Of a stretch of 64,000 nucleotides of DNA, positions 7,950-16,012 are shown piece by piece. The first letter of the stretch is position 1. Each line of letters opens with the position of its first letter. This stretch comes from Enterovibrio sp045679545 (lineage in GTDB: Bacteria > Pseudomonadota > Gammaproteobacteria > Enterobacterales > Vibrionaceae). The DNA lies in the NCBI RefSeq assembly GCF_045679545.1, contig NZ_CP166195.1, positions 124,001-188,000 of the forward strand. Direction: 5' to 3'. The position numbers were made by a program, and so were the translations under genes. The notes beneath the pieces were generated by a model. That model did not search any database. It was not told the origin of the DNA and saw only the letters and a list, made by a program, of their open reading frames with translations.

Positions 7950-8738
7950 TTAAATACACTCGTTGAGCGCTAACCGCCGCTGTTTCACCTTGTCACTCTG
8001 CAGAAAATCAAGCACGAGCAAGTTAAAGATCTGGGTTTTCTCAAGATGAATGTTATGAGCGGCCTGCGGCACAACCGCAAGATTCGCCCCCGTAATTCCC
8101 CGCCAAAGCGACTCGGTTTGTTGCCACATGTAAGAGCGATCACTGTCTGGCCAAAGCACTAAGGTTTTAGCCTCTATTTCAGTCAAACGCTCAAGTGAAC
8201 GCCACCCTGCCATGGCTCGTAACCCATTGATATAAGTTTGAGTTTGAACGCGCAGCGCCAACTCCATGCCACCAGCAAAATCAGGATCGCCTTCTCCATC
8301 TGAGAACCAGGTTTTGACCGTATCATGCGCGACTTGCTCAGTCCCTTGAGTTTCAGCACGCACTATGCTCTCTTCAATGGATTCAAAGCGCCCAGGCAAA
8401 CTGCCCATTGGTCCGGTCGCATAAAGCACTAAACCGATCACTCTCTCAGGGGCTTTGATCGCCACTTCTTGCGCAATCATGCCACCCATGGAATGTCCCA
8501 TGAGGTGAAACTGGTCAATGCCCATTGCATCCAGTCGCTCCAACACATAATCGGCAAAGCCATCAACGCTGTCTAAGCCAATCACATCTGCTTTTCCGCC
8601 GTATCCCGGCAAATCAAAGGCGACAACATCAAAGCGGGAGGAAAACAGGGAGATCTGTTTTTCCCAATAAGCCAGACCACTTAGAAAACCATGTACAAGT
8701 ACCAACGTGGGCCCTGTACCGACACGTAAACAATTCAT
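7950..8738 (-). CDS. Alpha/beta hydrolase, last gene of the TRAP operon
   Basis: A 262-residue alpha/beta-hydrolase-fold enzyme without signal peptide, so cytoplasmic. The oxyanion motif HGFLSG is at 16-21, the nucleophile elbow GHSMGG places Ser83, the acid is Asp198 or Asp200 in WPDSDRS, and the base is in AAHNIHLEK (His228 or His231). It starts only 5 bases after the DctM stop, so it is almost certainly co-transcribed with the transporter. That coupling suggests it hydrolyses an ester, lactone or amide brought in by the TRAP system. The substrate cannot be read from the sequence. Confidence 0.85.
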   Translation of the reverse strand: MNCLRVGTGPTLVLVHGFLSGLAYWEKQISLFSSRFDVVAFDLPGYGGKADVIGLDSVDGFADYVLERLDAMGIDQFHLMGHSMGGMIAQEVAIKAPERVIGLVLYATGPMGSLPGRFESIEESIVRAETQGTEQVAHDTVKTWFSDGEGDPDFAGGMELALRVQTQTYINGLRAMAGWRSLERLTEIEAKTLVLWPDSDRSYMWQQTESLWRGITGANLAVVPQAAHNIHLEKTQIFNLLVLDFLQSDKVKQRRLALNECI

Positions 8739-8743
8739 CGTAT

Positions 8744-10045
8744 TTATTCCATTAATTCAGGGAGCCAAAGCGCAGTATCAGGCATGCCAATCAGCACGAA
8801 CAACAAGACAACCAAAGCGGCGATAAACGGAATACATCCAATGATCACGTCGCCTATGGTCACTTTGTCTCGGGCGAGACTTTGAATGACAAACAGATTT
8901 AACCCCACGGGAGGTGTTAGCACAGCAATCTCCATGGTGATGGTGTACACCACGCCAAACCAAATAAGATCGAACCCAGCGGCATGTATCAAAGGGAACA
9001 AGGTCGGTAAGGTGATAAAGGTCATGGAAACAGGTTCCAAGAACATGCCGAGAATGACATAAAACACAATGATCATCGCGAGCACGGCATAAGGCGATAA
9101 CTGCATGTCGACAAACAATTCTGTAAATTGTTGCGGGATCTGGTGGTAGGTCATCACGAAACCAAACAACACACCGGACGACAGCAATAGACCCAAGTAG
9201 CCCATGGTTTGCATGGTGGCTTTCAGTGCCTCTAGCAAGCCTTTCAGTCGCAACCCGCCGAAAGAGAAGGCAAGACCCAGCATAAATATCGCCGAGACAC
9301 CTGCCGCCTCTGTGGGCGTTGCAATACCTGCATAGATTGAAATGGTGATCACCAAACCAACAAGGACAATAGGAAGCAATGCTGAGAGCGCGATTAACCA
9401 AGGAATAGGCGTTGCATTTTCATGCCCTGGAATATCCTCAGGATTCACCTTGCCCCAAATAAACACGATGATGAAGAACATGGTTACCAGAATCAGGCCG
9501 GGCACCACACCTGCGATAAACAATGCGCCGATCGACTGGTCGGTCACAATGCCGTAGAACAATAAAATTAAGCTTGGTGGCAGCAAGACACTGAGTGTCC
9601 CCCCTGCGGCGAGCACACCACTTGATAGACGCTTGCCATACCCAAGTTTGAGCATTTGTGGCAAAGCAACACCACCAATGGTCAGCGCACCCACCATGCT
9701 GGAGCCACATACCGCACCAAAACCAGCACACGCGCCAATACTGCCGTAGGCGGCAGCCCCGCGAATGGGAAGTTTACTGTGCATGAACCAATAGAGATTT
9801 GGCCCAATGGAGGATCGCCCTATCAGCTCTCCCAGAAACACAAACAATGGTACTGCCAGCAAAATATAATTAAACCACACGCCCCATAGTTTTAGCTCGA
9901 CCGTCACGAGAGACGACTTGAGACTTAGAATATCGAGCAAAAAAGGGATTGAAGCAGCGGCTAGCGCAAAAGGGATCGGCAAACCAATGAGGATAAACCC
10001 CATCAGCAAACCCAACATCCCCAACCCAACGACATACCATTCCAT
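8744..10045 (-). CDS. dctM: TRAP transporter large permease (DctM family)
   Basis: A 433-residue integral membrane protein with about 12 hydrophobic segments, the ion-coupled translocation subunit of a tripartite ATP-independent periplasmic transporter. Family signatures include GSSMVGALTIGGVALPQMLKLGY-type sequence in the first third and TPPVGLNLFVIQSL near the C-terminus. A GTG precedes the ATG at 10045; AAGGA lies 6-7 bases before the ATG, so the ATG is preferred. It is separated from the small subunit by a 121-base spacer containing tandem 19-bp repeats. Confidence 0.93.
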   Translation of the reverse strand: MEWYVVGLGMLGLLMGFILIGLPIPFALAAASIPFLLDILSLKSSLVTVELKLWGVWFNYILLAVPLFVFLGELIGRSSIGPNLYWFMHSKLPIRGAAAYGSIGACAGFGAVCGSSMVGALTIGGVALPQMLKLGYGKRLSSGVLAAGGTLSVLLPPSLILLFYGIVTDQSIGALFIAGVVPGLILVTMFFIIVFIWGKVNPEDIPGHENATPIPWLIALSALLPIVLVGLVITISIYAGIATPTEAAGVSAIFMLGLAFSFGGLRLKGLLEALKATMQTMGYLGLLLSSGVLFGFVMTYHQIPQQFTELFVDMQLSPYAVLAMIIVFYVILGMFLEPVSMTFITLPTLFPLIHAAGFDLIWFGVVYTITMEIAVLTPPVGLNLFVIQSLARDKVTIGDVIIGCIPFIAALVVLLFVLIGMPDTALWLPELME

Positions 10046-10087
10046 CACTGATCCTTGTTTTCTTTGTTTAGTCTTCAGTTAAACGTT

Positions 10088-10166
10088 TGTTGCCACGAGA
10101 TGACTGTGTTCGCGGAACGACTATATGTTCGCGGAACGACAGCATGTTCACGCAATGACAATTTGT
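10088..10166. repeat. Four tandem 19-bp repeats between dctQ and dctM
   Basis: Units at 10088-10106 (degenerate), 10107-10125, 10126-10144 and 10145-10163 begin TGTT and carry a GAC near position 15; a partial unit runs into the dctQ stop. The two best units share TGTTCGCGGAACGAC, which includes the small dyad GTTC-GCG-GAAC. Nineteen is 1 modulo 3, so any stop triplet in the unit is read in successive frames. The array separates two genes that are usually tightly linked or fused in TRAP operons. Confidence 0.75.
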
Positions 10167-10703
10167 TCACGCCGCGTCCTGCGAGCGAATGTCATCGTCC
10201 AGAGGAGATGTACTTTTTTCCTCTTCTGGCGGGTCACCGAAAATGAGCATGCACAGCGCGGTAATGCAAAAACTCAGCAGCGCAATAACCACAGGAATCC
10301 AGAAATAGAAACGCGGCCAGAGGAGAATTTCAGACGCAGAGCCAGAATCAATAGACTTGAACATGGCTTTGCCAGACGCAGCCAAAAAGAAGCTGCCGAC
10401 AAGCAGCATCATCAACATATTGAATTTATCGACCCAGAACTGGATGCCCTTTGGCAGCCTGTCTCTGATCAGGCTCACTTTCGGGTAAGAATGGTTGAGC
10501 AGCGCATAAGAGACGCCAAGGAAAGCCACAGGCACCAGCAAAAGTGCGGTGGCTTCTGTCACCATGCCGTCTGGGCTATTAAGTATGTAACGCACTCCCA
10601 CCCCGTAAGTGATCCAGGCAGCCTGGATCACTACGATGGCAGCGCCAACATACAACAACGCCAGAGACACAGTGCGCAAGAGTTGAAATATTGTTGTTTT
10701 CAT
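10167..10703 (-). CDS. dctQ: TRAP transporter small permease (DctQ family)
   Basis: A 178-residue membrane protein with four hydrophobic segments, the small membrane subunit that pairs with DctM. It has the typical amphipathic middle with NHSYPKVSLIRDRLP. The reading frame opens at a GTG (10712), but GAGG 8 bases upstream of the ATG at 10703 supports that start. It begins 17 bases after the dctP stop. The C-terminal tail (PPEEEKSTSPLDDDIR) is acidic and cytoplasmic in prediction. Confidence 0.88.
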   Translation of the reverse strand: MKTTIFQLLRTVSLALLYVGAAIVVIQAAWITYGVGVRYILNSPDGMVTEATALLLVPVAFLGVSYALLNHSYPKVSLIRDRLPKGIQFWVDKFNMLMMLLVGSFFLAASGKAMFKSIDSGSASEILLWPRFYFWIPVVIALLSFCITALCMLIFGDPPEEEKSTSPLDDDIRSQDAA

Positions 10704-10720
10704 CAAGCGCACCTCATCAA

Positions 10721-11725
10721 CTACTTAGCGTGCGCCGCGAACAGGCCCCGGATCTCATCGGCAAGTGGCACACCACAGGCTTTGTTCACTTCTGGACTCC
10801 ATTTCTCAACAATGCCCTCTAGCAAAGCTTCGGTGCGCTCTTCCGACATAGAAACTGCCGAACCACCGTTCGCCATGACCGCGTCACCCACACGCTCGTT
10901 TACCCAAGTTTCATAACGAGGCTTCAACCAGGTTTCGGCTTCTACTGCGGCTTCTTTTAATGCTTTCTGATTGGCAGGGCTGAGATCATCAAACTTATCT
11001 TTGTTCATCATGTAGATGATGTTGCCGTAGAACATATTGGCGTTGACCATGTGCGGCATCACTGACCACAACTTCCAAGAACTGTACGTCGCCACCCCCA
11101 TGTTGATGCCATCTACCACGCCACGCTCTGCGGATTGGAAGACTTCTTTCGGTGCAACGAATACGGGTTTGCCGCCCCACGTTTCAATCATCAAACTCAC
11201 TAATGGGCCAATTGAGCGTACTAATTTTCCATTCAATTTACCGATGTCTGATACTGGATCTTCAAACCACCATTCCTGATCGTACGAATAGTTAGAGTTA
11301 ATCAAAGGGATCAGATCTGACTTCGCCGCTTCCGCTTCAATCAAGCTGGCATAAGCGGCGTCAAGTTCAATTTGTTTTTCCAAATTAATCGCAACCGGAT
11401 ACAAAGAGGTCACGCGATAACATGGAAGACGTGTATCTGCTGGCACCCAGCTGATATCAGACACGCCGCCTTGCATCGCATCCACCCCTTCACTCCAACC
11501 ATGCAGGGTCGATGATGGGAAGATCTGAACTTTCAAATCACCGTTACTTTTCGCAGCGGCTAGCTCAGCAAACTTCTTGAAGCCTTGGTAGCGAACATCA
11601 GATTCATTCACATAGGTCGACAAGCGAATAGTCTCCGCAGCTTGGGCGGCAATTGGCATCGCGCCAATGAGCGCGCAGGTGATTGCGGTGAGGCGGAAGG
11701 CGTTGGCAGTTTTTGCAATATTCAT
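10721..11725 (-). CDS. dctP: TRAP transporter periplasmic solute-binding protein (DctP family)
   Basis: A 334-residue secreted protein. An N-terminal signal peptide ends at AAQA just before AETIRLS, followed by a DctP fold with the Arg-containing segment VRSIGPLVSLM where the family binds ligand carboxylates. The frame opens earlier at 11752, but AAGGAGAAGTCAC immediately before the ATG at 11725 is a near-ideal ribosome binding site. It is the first gene of dctP-dctQ-dctM-hydrolase and is divergent from a LysR gene. The ligand is not identifiable by eye; a sulfonate is possible given the first 3 kb, but nothing here proves it. Confidence 0.9.
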   Translation of the reverse strand: MNIAKTANAFRLTAITCALIGAMPIAAQAAETIRLSTYVNESDVRYQGFKKFAELAAAKSNGDLKVQIFPSSTLHGWSEGVDAMQGGVSDISWVPADTRLPCYRVTSLYPVAINLEKQIELDAAYASLIEAEAAKSDLIPLINSNYSYDQEWWFEDPVSDIGKLNGKLVRSIGPLVSLMIETWGGKPVFVAPKEVFQSAERGVVDGINMGVATYSSWKLWSVMPHMVNANMFYGNIIYMMNKDKFDDLSPANQKALKEAAVEAETWLKPRYETWVNERVGDAVMANGGSAVSMSEERTEALLEGIVEKWSPEVNKACGVPLADEIRGLFAAHAK

Positions 11726-12177
11726 GTGACTTCTCCTTGTCTCTTTCGACACAGATTGGAACGTTTAAAACATGAGGCCGCCCGTTGGTGATTTGCGGCG
11801 AGGTCTATAACAGGTGCTAGTAATAAGCATGACCACATACCGTTTTTATGCGTTATGCCAATTCGATTGGTCGGCATGCCGATTTTTAAGGGCACAAGAT
11901 GTATTGCGAATAATCAGAGAGTTGGGGCAATTGCACCCCCTATACCCCTGAAAAAGAAAAGGGTTTTCACGTAAGGATTTTTTGCTGATTTGGCATTTTC
12001 TTATCTTTAATGCCTGAACAACGAATGCGCTTTGTTAAGTTTAAAGAAGCGATATGCGGAACGCAGTTCACACAAAGGAATGTGATGAAAGGCTTTGTAG
12101 TCTGCAATGTGGGGGGACTCAGAAACAACCTCATCGCGACGAGCAACTTGGATGCATTACAGGTTTGGAGAGGATGT
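11726..12177. promoter_or_regulatory. Divergent control region of the TRAP operon and second LysR gene
   Basis: This 452-base region holds the promoters of dctP (leftwards) and the LysR gene (rightwards). The most obvious element is the perfect 12-bp palindrome TCGGCATGCCGA at 11871-11882, a plausible operator. In-frame codons extend the LysR frame to 12010, but they lack regulator-like sequence, so I treat 12010-12177 as non-coding. Confidence 0.5.
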
Positions 12178-13161
12178 TTGGACTTTAAACTATTGGAAGA
12201 TTTGGTGTGTCTCGCCCATTCCACCAGCTTTACGTCAGCAGCAAGAGAGCGATTTGTTACGCAACCTGCGTTCAGCCGACGAATTAAAGCACTTGAGCAA
12301 TGGGTAGGAGCAGAACTGGTTAACAGGGAATCGCAACAGCTTGAGTTAACCGAACAAGGGCAAGCATTTGTGGTGGAGGCCGAAGAAATTCTTAATCGCC
12401 TTTATTTGGCACGTGACTCTGCCCGAGCACTGAAAAAGAACGCGAACAATGAAATCTCAGTCGCGGCGCAAAATTCGATTGTGCAAACCCTGTTTATGCA
12501 GTGGATGCAACATGTCGAGAAAGCAGTGGGGCCGGTTTACGTTCGTCTTTCTTCAGACAGACTGGCCGATTGCATTGACCTTTTCGTTCAAGGCAGCGTG
12601 GACTATTTGCTGTGCTATACCCACAAAGAACTGGGACTCGGCATTGATCCATCACGTTTCCAAAGCGCAGTCATTGGCGTGGAAACCTTAGTGCCCGTCT
12701 CGTTAGCCGTTAATAATCAACCAAAATACTGTCTGCCCGGCACTGAGCATGAACCACTCCCGTTAGTGGCTTACACCCATCAGTCACTGTTTGGCAAAGC
12801 GATTAACCAATTGCTGGATAAACAACCTTGCTATCTGACGCGACGCTATGAGAACCCATTCGCGCATACATTGAAATCCATGGTGTTAGGTGGTTATGGC
12901 TTGGCGTGGCTTCCCCGTTCATTTGTTAAAGACGAATTGATGCGCGGCGAATTGTGTATTGCAGGTGATGAAAGCTGGCATGTTCCGTTTGAAGTTAGGC
13001 TTTATTACCGTGACCCCGACAATGCCTTTTCGAAGTCGATTGTGCGGATTTCTCAGAAGATGTCATGCGAAGAAGGCACAAATGAAGCTCATTCAAATCA
13101 GGAGGATAGCAGCAGTGTCAGTGCCAATGAAAACAGGCTTAGTCGCCCAGTAGCCCGTTAA
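12178..13161 (+). CDS. LysR-family transcriptional regulator of the TRAP operon
   Basis: A 327-residue LysR regulator if translation starts at TTG 12178; GGAGAGG at 12167-12173 lies just upstream and the start then matches the family's opening (DFKLLEDLVCLAHSTSFTSAA). An ATG at 12010 would add 56 unrelated residues. The DNA-binding signature is ERFVTQPAFSRRIKALEQ and the effector domain ends with GGYGLAWLPRSFV. About 25 extra polar residues follow the usual C-terminus. It is a paralogue of the LysR at 2374-3276 and, being divergent, probably controls dctPQM and the hydrolase. Confidence 0.85.
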   Translation: MDFKLLEDLVCLAHSTSFTSAARERFVTQPAFSRRIKALEQWVGAELVNRESQQLELTEQGQAFVVEAEEILNRLYLARDSARALKKNANNEISVAAQNSIVQTLFMQWMQHVEKAVGPVYVRLSSDRLADCIDLFVQGSVDYLLCYTHKELGLGIDPSRFQSAVIGVETLVPVSLAVNNQPKYCLPGTEHEPLPLVAYTHQSLFGKAINQLLDKQPCYLTRRYENPFAHTLKSMVLGGYGLAWLPRSFVKDELMRGELCIAGDESWHVPFEVRLYYRDPDNAFSKSIVRISQKMSCEEGTNEAHSNQEDSSSVSANENRLSRPVAR

Positions 13162-13184
13162 AAGCAGGGTGGCGTTTTTTTAAG

Positions 13185-15503
13185 CTATCCGCCTTGATAA
13201 TCCAAACTCCACCCAGCAGCAGATCGCGTGGCTATGATGCGATACTCTCCCATGCCTGCTCGTGCTGCCTGAGCCACAAAAAATGGCATGATGCTACGCA
13301 TGCTTTCGCCCTGCTCTGTCATCGGTGTTCCGCGCTCCAATTTCTCAAACCCCGGCGCAATCTCACTGGCAGATCGTCTAATCGTGAGCACAACTCGACG
13401 ATAACCTTGCCTATCTGCATCGGAAAGTACGTCAACAAACACAGCCACCGTGGTATCTATTTGTGACTGTGGAACGGGTTCAACGGTGATCACTTGCGGC
13501 TCGCCACCCGTCACTGGGCTGCCGGCACCGGGGGCAGGGCTTGCCGTTCTGCTATCAGAGCCGGAAGATCCACCATCTGGCGTTAACATCACCCGCATCA
13601 GCGTGGAGACAATGGTCGGCATAACCGCCCCCGCCGCTAACATGGATTCTTGCACCACGGTGCCACCAATGATTCTCGCCATTCCCCCTTCAACGAGGCG
13701 CAATCCCGCGCCTGATTGAGCAATATGATCCAAAATCGTGATGGGAACGAGTCGATTTGCCGCCGCACCTGCTGGCATCAATCGCGCGAGTGCTTCGGCA
13801 GAAAGCCCTGAAGCTTCGAGCAAGGCACCTTGCATAATGCCGCAACTGGTTGGGTTACCGCCTAACCAACGAACAATCGCGGGTGCACTGTTTTGCACAA
13901 GAGAAGTCGCTCGTTCGATATCAACCGCAGCCTCTGCGGCTTCAACAATCACGTAGGCATTGACACGCTGCCCCATGCCCGCCACCGCTCTTTCTGTGAT
14001 TTCTCTTGGCGCAACCTCAAACAACAACTTGAGCGGGCCGCCGTGTATCTTGATCAATTGGCCTGCGGCATTTCGCGCATACATGACGGCGTGATTAATT
14101 CCACCTTCCGTCACCAAAATCATGGCGCCGCGCTCTAGCGCTTGCATCATTTCAGCTGTCGCAGCTGTGCGAGTGGCAAACACTGCGCCACCTTCGCGAA
14201 CAAACGCTTCACCGGTTTCCCTTAACACGGCTTCCGTCGCAATCTCGCCGCCTTCTCGCACCACGAGTCGTGAGCCTTGCCGTTGCACTGCGGTTCTCAC
14301 TAACGCTGCCGGCGCTCGGATCAAGGCTCTTGCAGCCACACCCGCAGAACCTAGTGTTGCCATGTCCAACATCAGAAAACCAACGCCCAATACACGCTGG
14401 AAATAGGTTTCCGCTTCGCGTATTTGCTGGATTGAGCCGTAAATCGGCACTAAGGTCCAAAGGCTACGTGATGGGTCAGGTTCACCCGCCGCGTGTCTTG
14501 CGCGGTTCTCTTCTGGGCTGTCGGACACCGCCCACGTAACCAGCCCTGCGGCAAGACCAATGCCTGCCAGAATAAGCCAAGGGGCGATTTGGTGAAGGTC
14601 CTGATCAACGGCGCGGTTAATCTCATATTTTTTCCCACGCAACGCCGCACTCGCTGCATATTCCGCTTCATATTCAGACTGCCAAAAAGGTTGGCTAATA
14701 CGCAGATCGCCATACGCCGTTCCCGCCCCTAAACGCCCTTGAACCGTATGCGCCAATTCATGACCAAGAATGTGCTGCCCTGCCCGACTGGCTAGGTCAA
14801 GACTGCTATCGACAACAATATGATCATTGAGCGTATAGGCGACCGTGTTTAGGGCTTTCAACGATTGAGTGGCTGCCGCACTTCGATGCAAACGAATGGG
14901 GGACAAATCGTAACCGTACGATTGTTCAAACGGCGCTCTCACTGCTGCGGGAATGGGCTGTCCGCTTTCAAGCCCCAATGAATGCACCTGAGGAGCCAAG
15001 CGCGGAGACGCGAAACGTGACGTGGATTCTTGCTGGGAGAACGCTGCCTGAGAGGGGCTCTCAGTCGCTGCGCTCAACAACGCATTACCCAATGCCCCCA
15101 GCGAAGAGGACACAGAACGAGGAACTGGCGGCAATGCGGGTGCGGGCTTTGTCGGCGTAAACCGCTTGATCACCCGTGCCATATCCATGGGCCTCGTATC
15201 GGAGCCACCGGGAAGCGACCGCTGGCGCGTTTGTGATGATGGTAAAGATTGCAAAGATGACGAAGATGACGAAGATGCCGGTGGTGTGCCTGCCATCGGC
15301 GTGCCACCGCTTCTCAATAGCAGTTGAGACCCCCTTTCTGACAGTAAAGAGCCCGATTCTGATAATAAAGAACTTGTCTCCATCAAAGCGCCATTCCCCA
15401 CCGACAACAGATCACTGGTGCGCGATTTTTGGACGAGGCCATTCTTACTGCGTTCGGAATTCGCAGTCTCCGTCTTTTTCTGTGGCGGCGCAAAATCAGG
15501 CAT
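13185..15503 (-). CDS. eCIS-associated DUF4157 protein, large putative cargo
   Basis: A 772-residue protein at the distal end of the injection-system operon. Residues 1-175 are Ser/Pro/Gln-rich and probably disordered. Residues 180-260 form the DUF4157 domain typical of eCIS loci, with the zincin-like HELAH at 248-252. A hydrophobic segment spans about 306-327. The region 450-640 is unrecognised, but INHAVMYARN (His471) followed by NPTSCGIMQG (Cys554) has the His-then-Cys order of circularly permuted papain-like (LRAT/NlpC-type) enzymes. A second low-complexity linker (645-680) precedes a small C-terminal domain. It converges with the LysR gene (stop 13161). Cargo status is inferred from DUF4157 and position. 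Confidence 0.75.
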   Translation of the reverse strand: MPDFAPPQKKTETANSERSKNGLVQKSRTSDLLSVGNGALMETSSLLSESGSLLSERGSQLLLRSGGTPMAGTPPASSSSSSSLQSLPSSQTRQRSLPGGSDTRPMDMARVIKRFTPTKPAPALPPVPRSVSSSLGALGNALLSAATESPSQAAFSQQESTSRFASPRLAPQVHSLGLESGQPIPAAVRAPFEQSYGYDLSPIRLHRSAAATQSLKALNTVAYTLNDHIVVDSSLDLASRAGQHILGHELAHTVQGRLGAGTAYGDLRISQPFWQSEYEAEYAASAALRGKKYEINRAVDQDLHQIAPWLILAGIGLAAGLVTWAVSDSPEENRARHAAGEPDPSRSLWTLVPIYGSIQQIREAETYFQRVLGVGFLMLDMATLGSAGVAARALIRAPAALVRTAVQRQGSRLVVREGGEIATEAVLRETGEAFVREGGAVFATRTAATAEMMQALERGAMILVTEGGINHAVMYARNAAGQLIKIHGGPLKLLFEVAPREITERAVAGMGQRVNAYVIVEAAEAAVDIERATSLVQNSAPAIVRWLGGNPTSCGIMQGALLEASGLSAEALARLMPAGAAANRLVPITILDHIAQSGAGLRLVEGGMARIIGGTVVQESMLAAGAVMPTIVSTLMRVMLTPDGGSSGSDSRTASPAPGAGSPVTGGEPQVITVEPVPQSQIDTTVAVFVDVLSDADRQGYRRVVLTIRRSASEIAPGFEKLERGTPMTEQGESMRSIMPFFVAQAARAGMGEYRIIATRSAAGWSLDYQGG

Positions 15504-15530
15504 GGTTACCGCTACTCCACACTGCTTAAG

Positions 15531-15998
15531 CTATTTTTTCGTCGGTCTGCCTTTCACGGGTTGCCTTAACGTCGCCTTGCGCCGTGCGGCGGCTTTTTCC
15601 GTTGGAGCGGCTTTCAATTTTGCGTCCACATTGAGTGTCGTTTTAGGTCGAGGTTTCGGCTCGGGTCGTATTTCATCTTGCTTGATCGGCTCCTCTTTTG
15701 GCTGCTCCTTGTTTGGCTCCTCCTGTTTGGGCTCAGTCGTCTGAGAAACCATGTCTTCAAACTTGCCTATCTCTTTCAACTGCTCACGTTCACGTTGAAT
15801 AGATTCATCAATCTGCTTATTAAACACTGCGCGTTGCAGCTCCAGATCGGCAATACGACGTTCAACCCGAGACTGTTGTTCCAGCGCATTGGCTTTGGTT
15901 CTGCCAATCGGATCGGGCTCTTTGTCGGGGTGACTGACTTTCTGCAACGCCTCGACCAGAGAAATGTGTTTTTTCAGTACCTCACTTGCCTTAGCCAT
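15531..15998 (-). CDS. Small coiled-coil protein with basic tail, eCIS operon
   Basis: A 155-residue protein not recognised. Residues 1-90 are predicted helical and heptad-like (VEALQKV, EQQSRVERRIADLELQRAVFN pattern). Residues 90-115 are Pro/Glu/Lys-rich, and the C-terminus is strongly basic (AARRKATLRQPVKGRPTKK). AGGAG is 6 bases before the ATG at 15998; an in-frame ATG at 16001 is too close. It lies between the beta-helix protein and the large DUF4157 protein, so it could be a chaperone or adaptor for loading, but this is speculation. Confidence 0.75.
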   Translation of the reverse strand: MAKASEVLKKHISLVEALQKVSHPDKEPDPIGRTKANALEQQSRVERRIADLELQRAVFNKQIDESIQREREQLKEIGKFEDMVSQTTEPKQEEPNKEQPKEEPIKQDEIRPEPKPRPKTTLNVDAKLKAAPTEKAAARRKATLRQPVKGRPTKK

Positions 15999-16012
15999 CA
16001 TGTACTCCTTAC

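Noticed and set aside
10125..10916. 263-codon plus-strand frame
   Set aside because: Antisense to dctQ and dctP, which have full family support; the frame also runs through the 19-bp repeats.
12010..12177. 56-residue N-terminal extension of the second LysR protein
   Set aside because: Not LysR-like and precedes a conserved start region; probably leader DNA.
13162..13184. T-run after the second LysR gene as a terminator
   Set aside because: The T7 run is real, but I could not find a stable stem directly before it.
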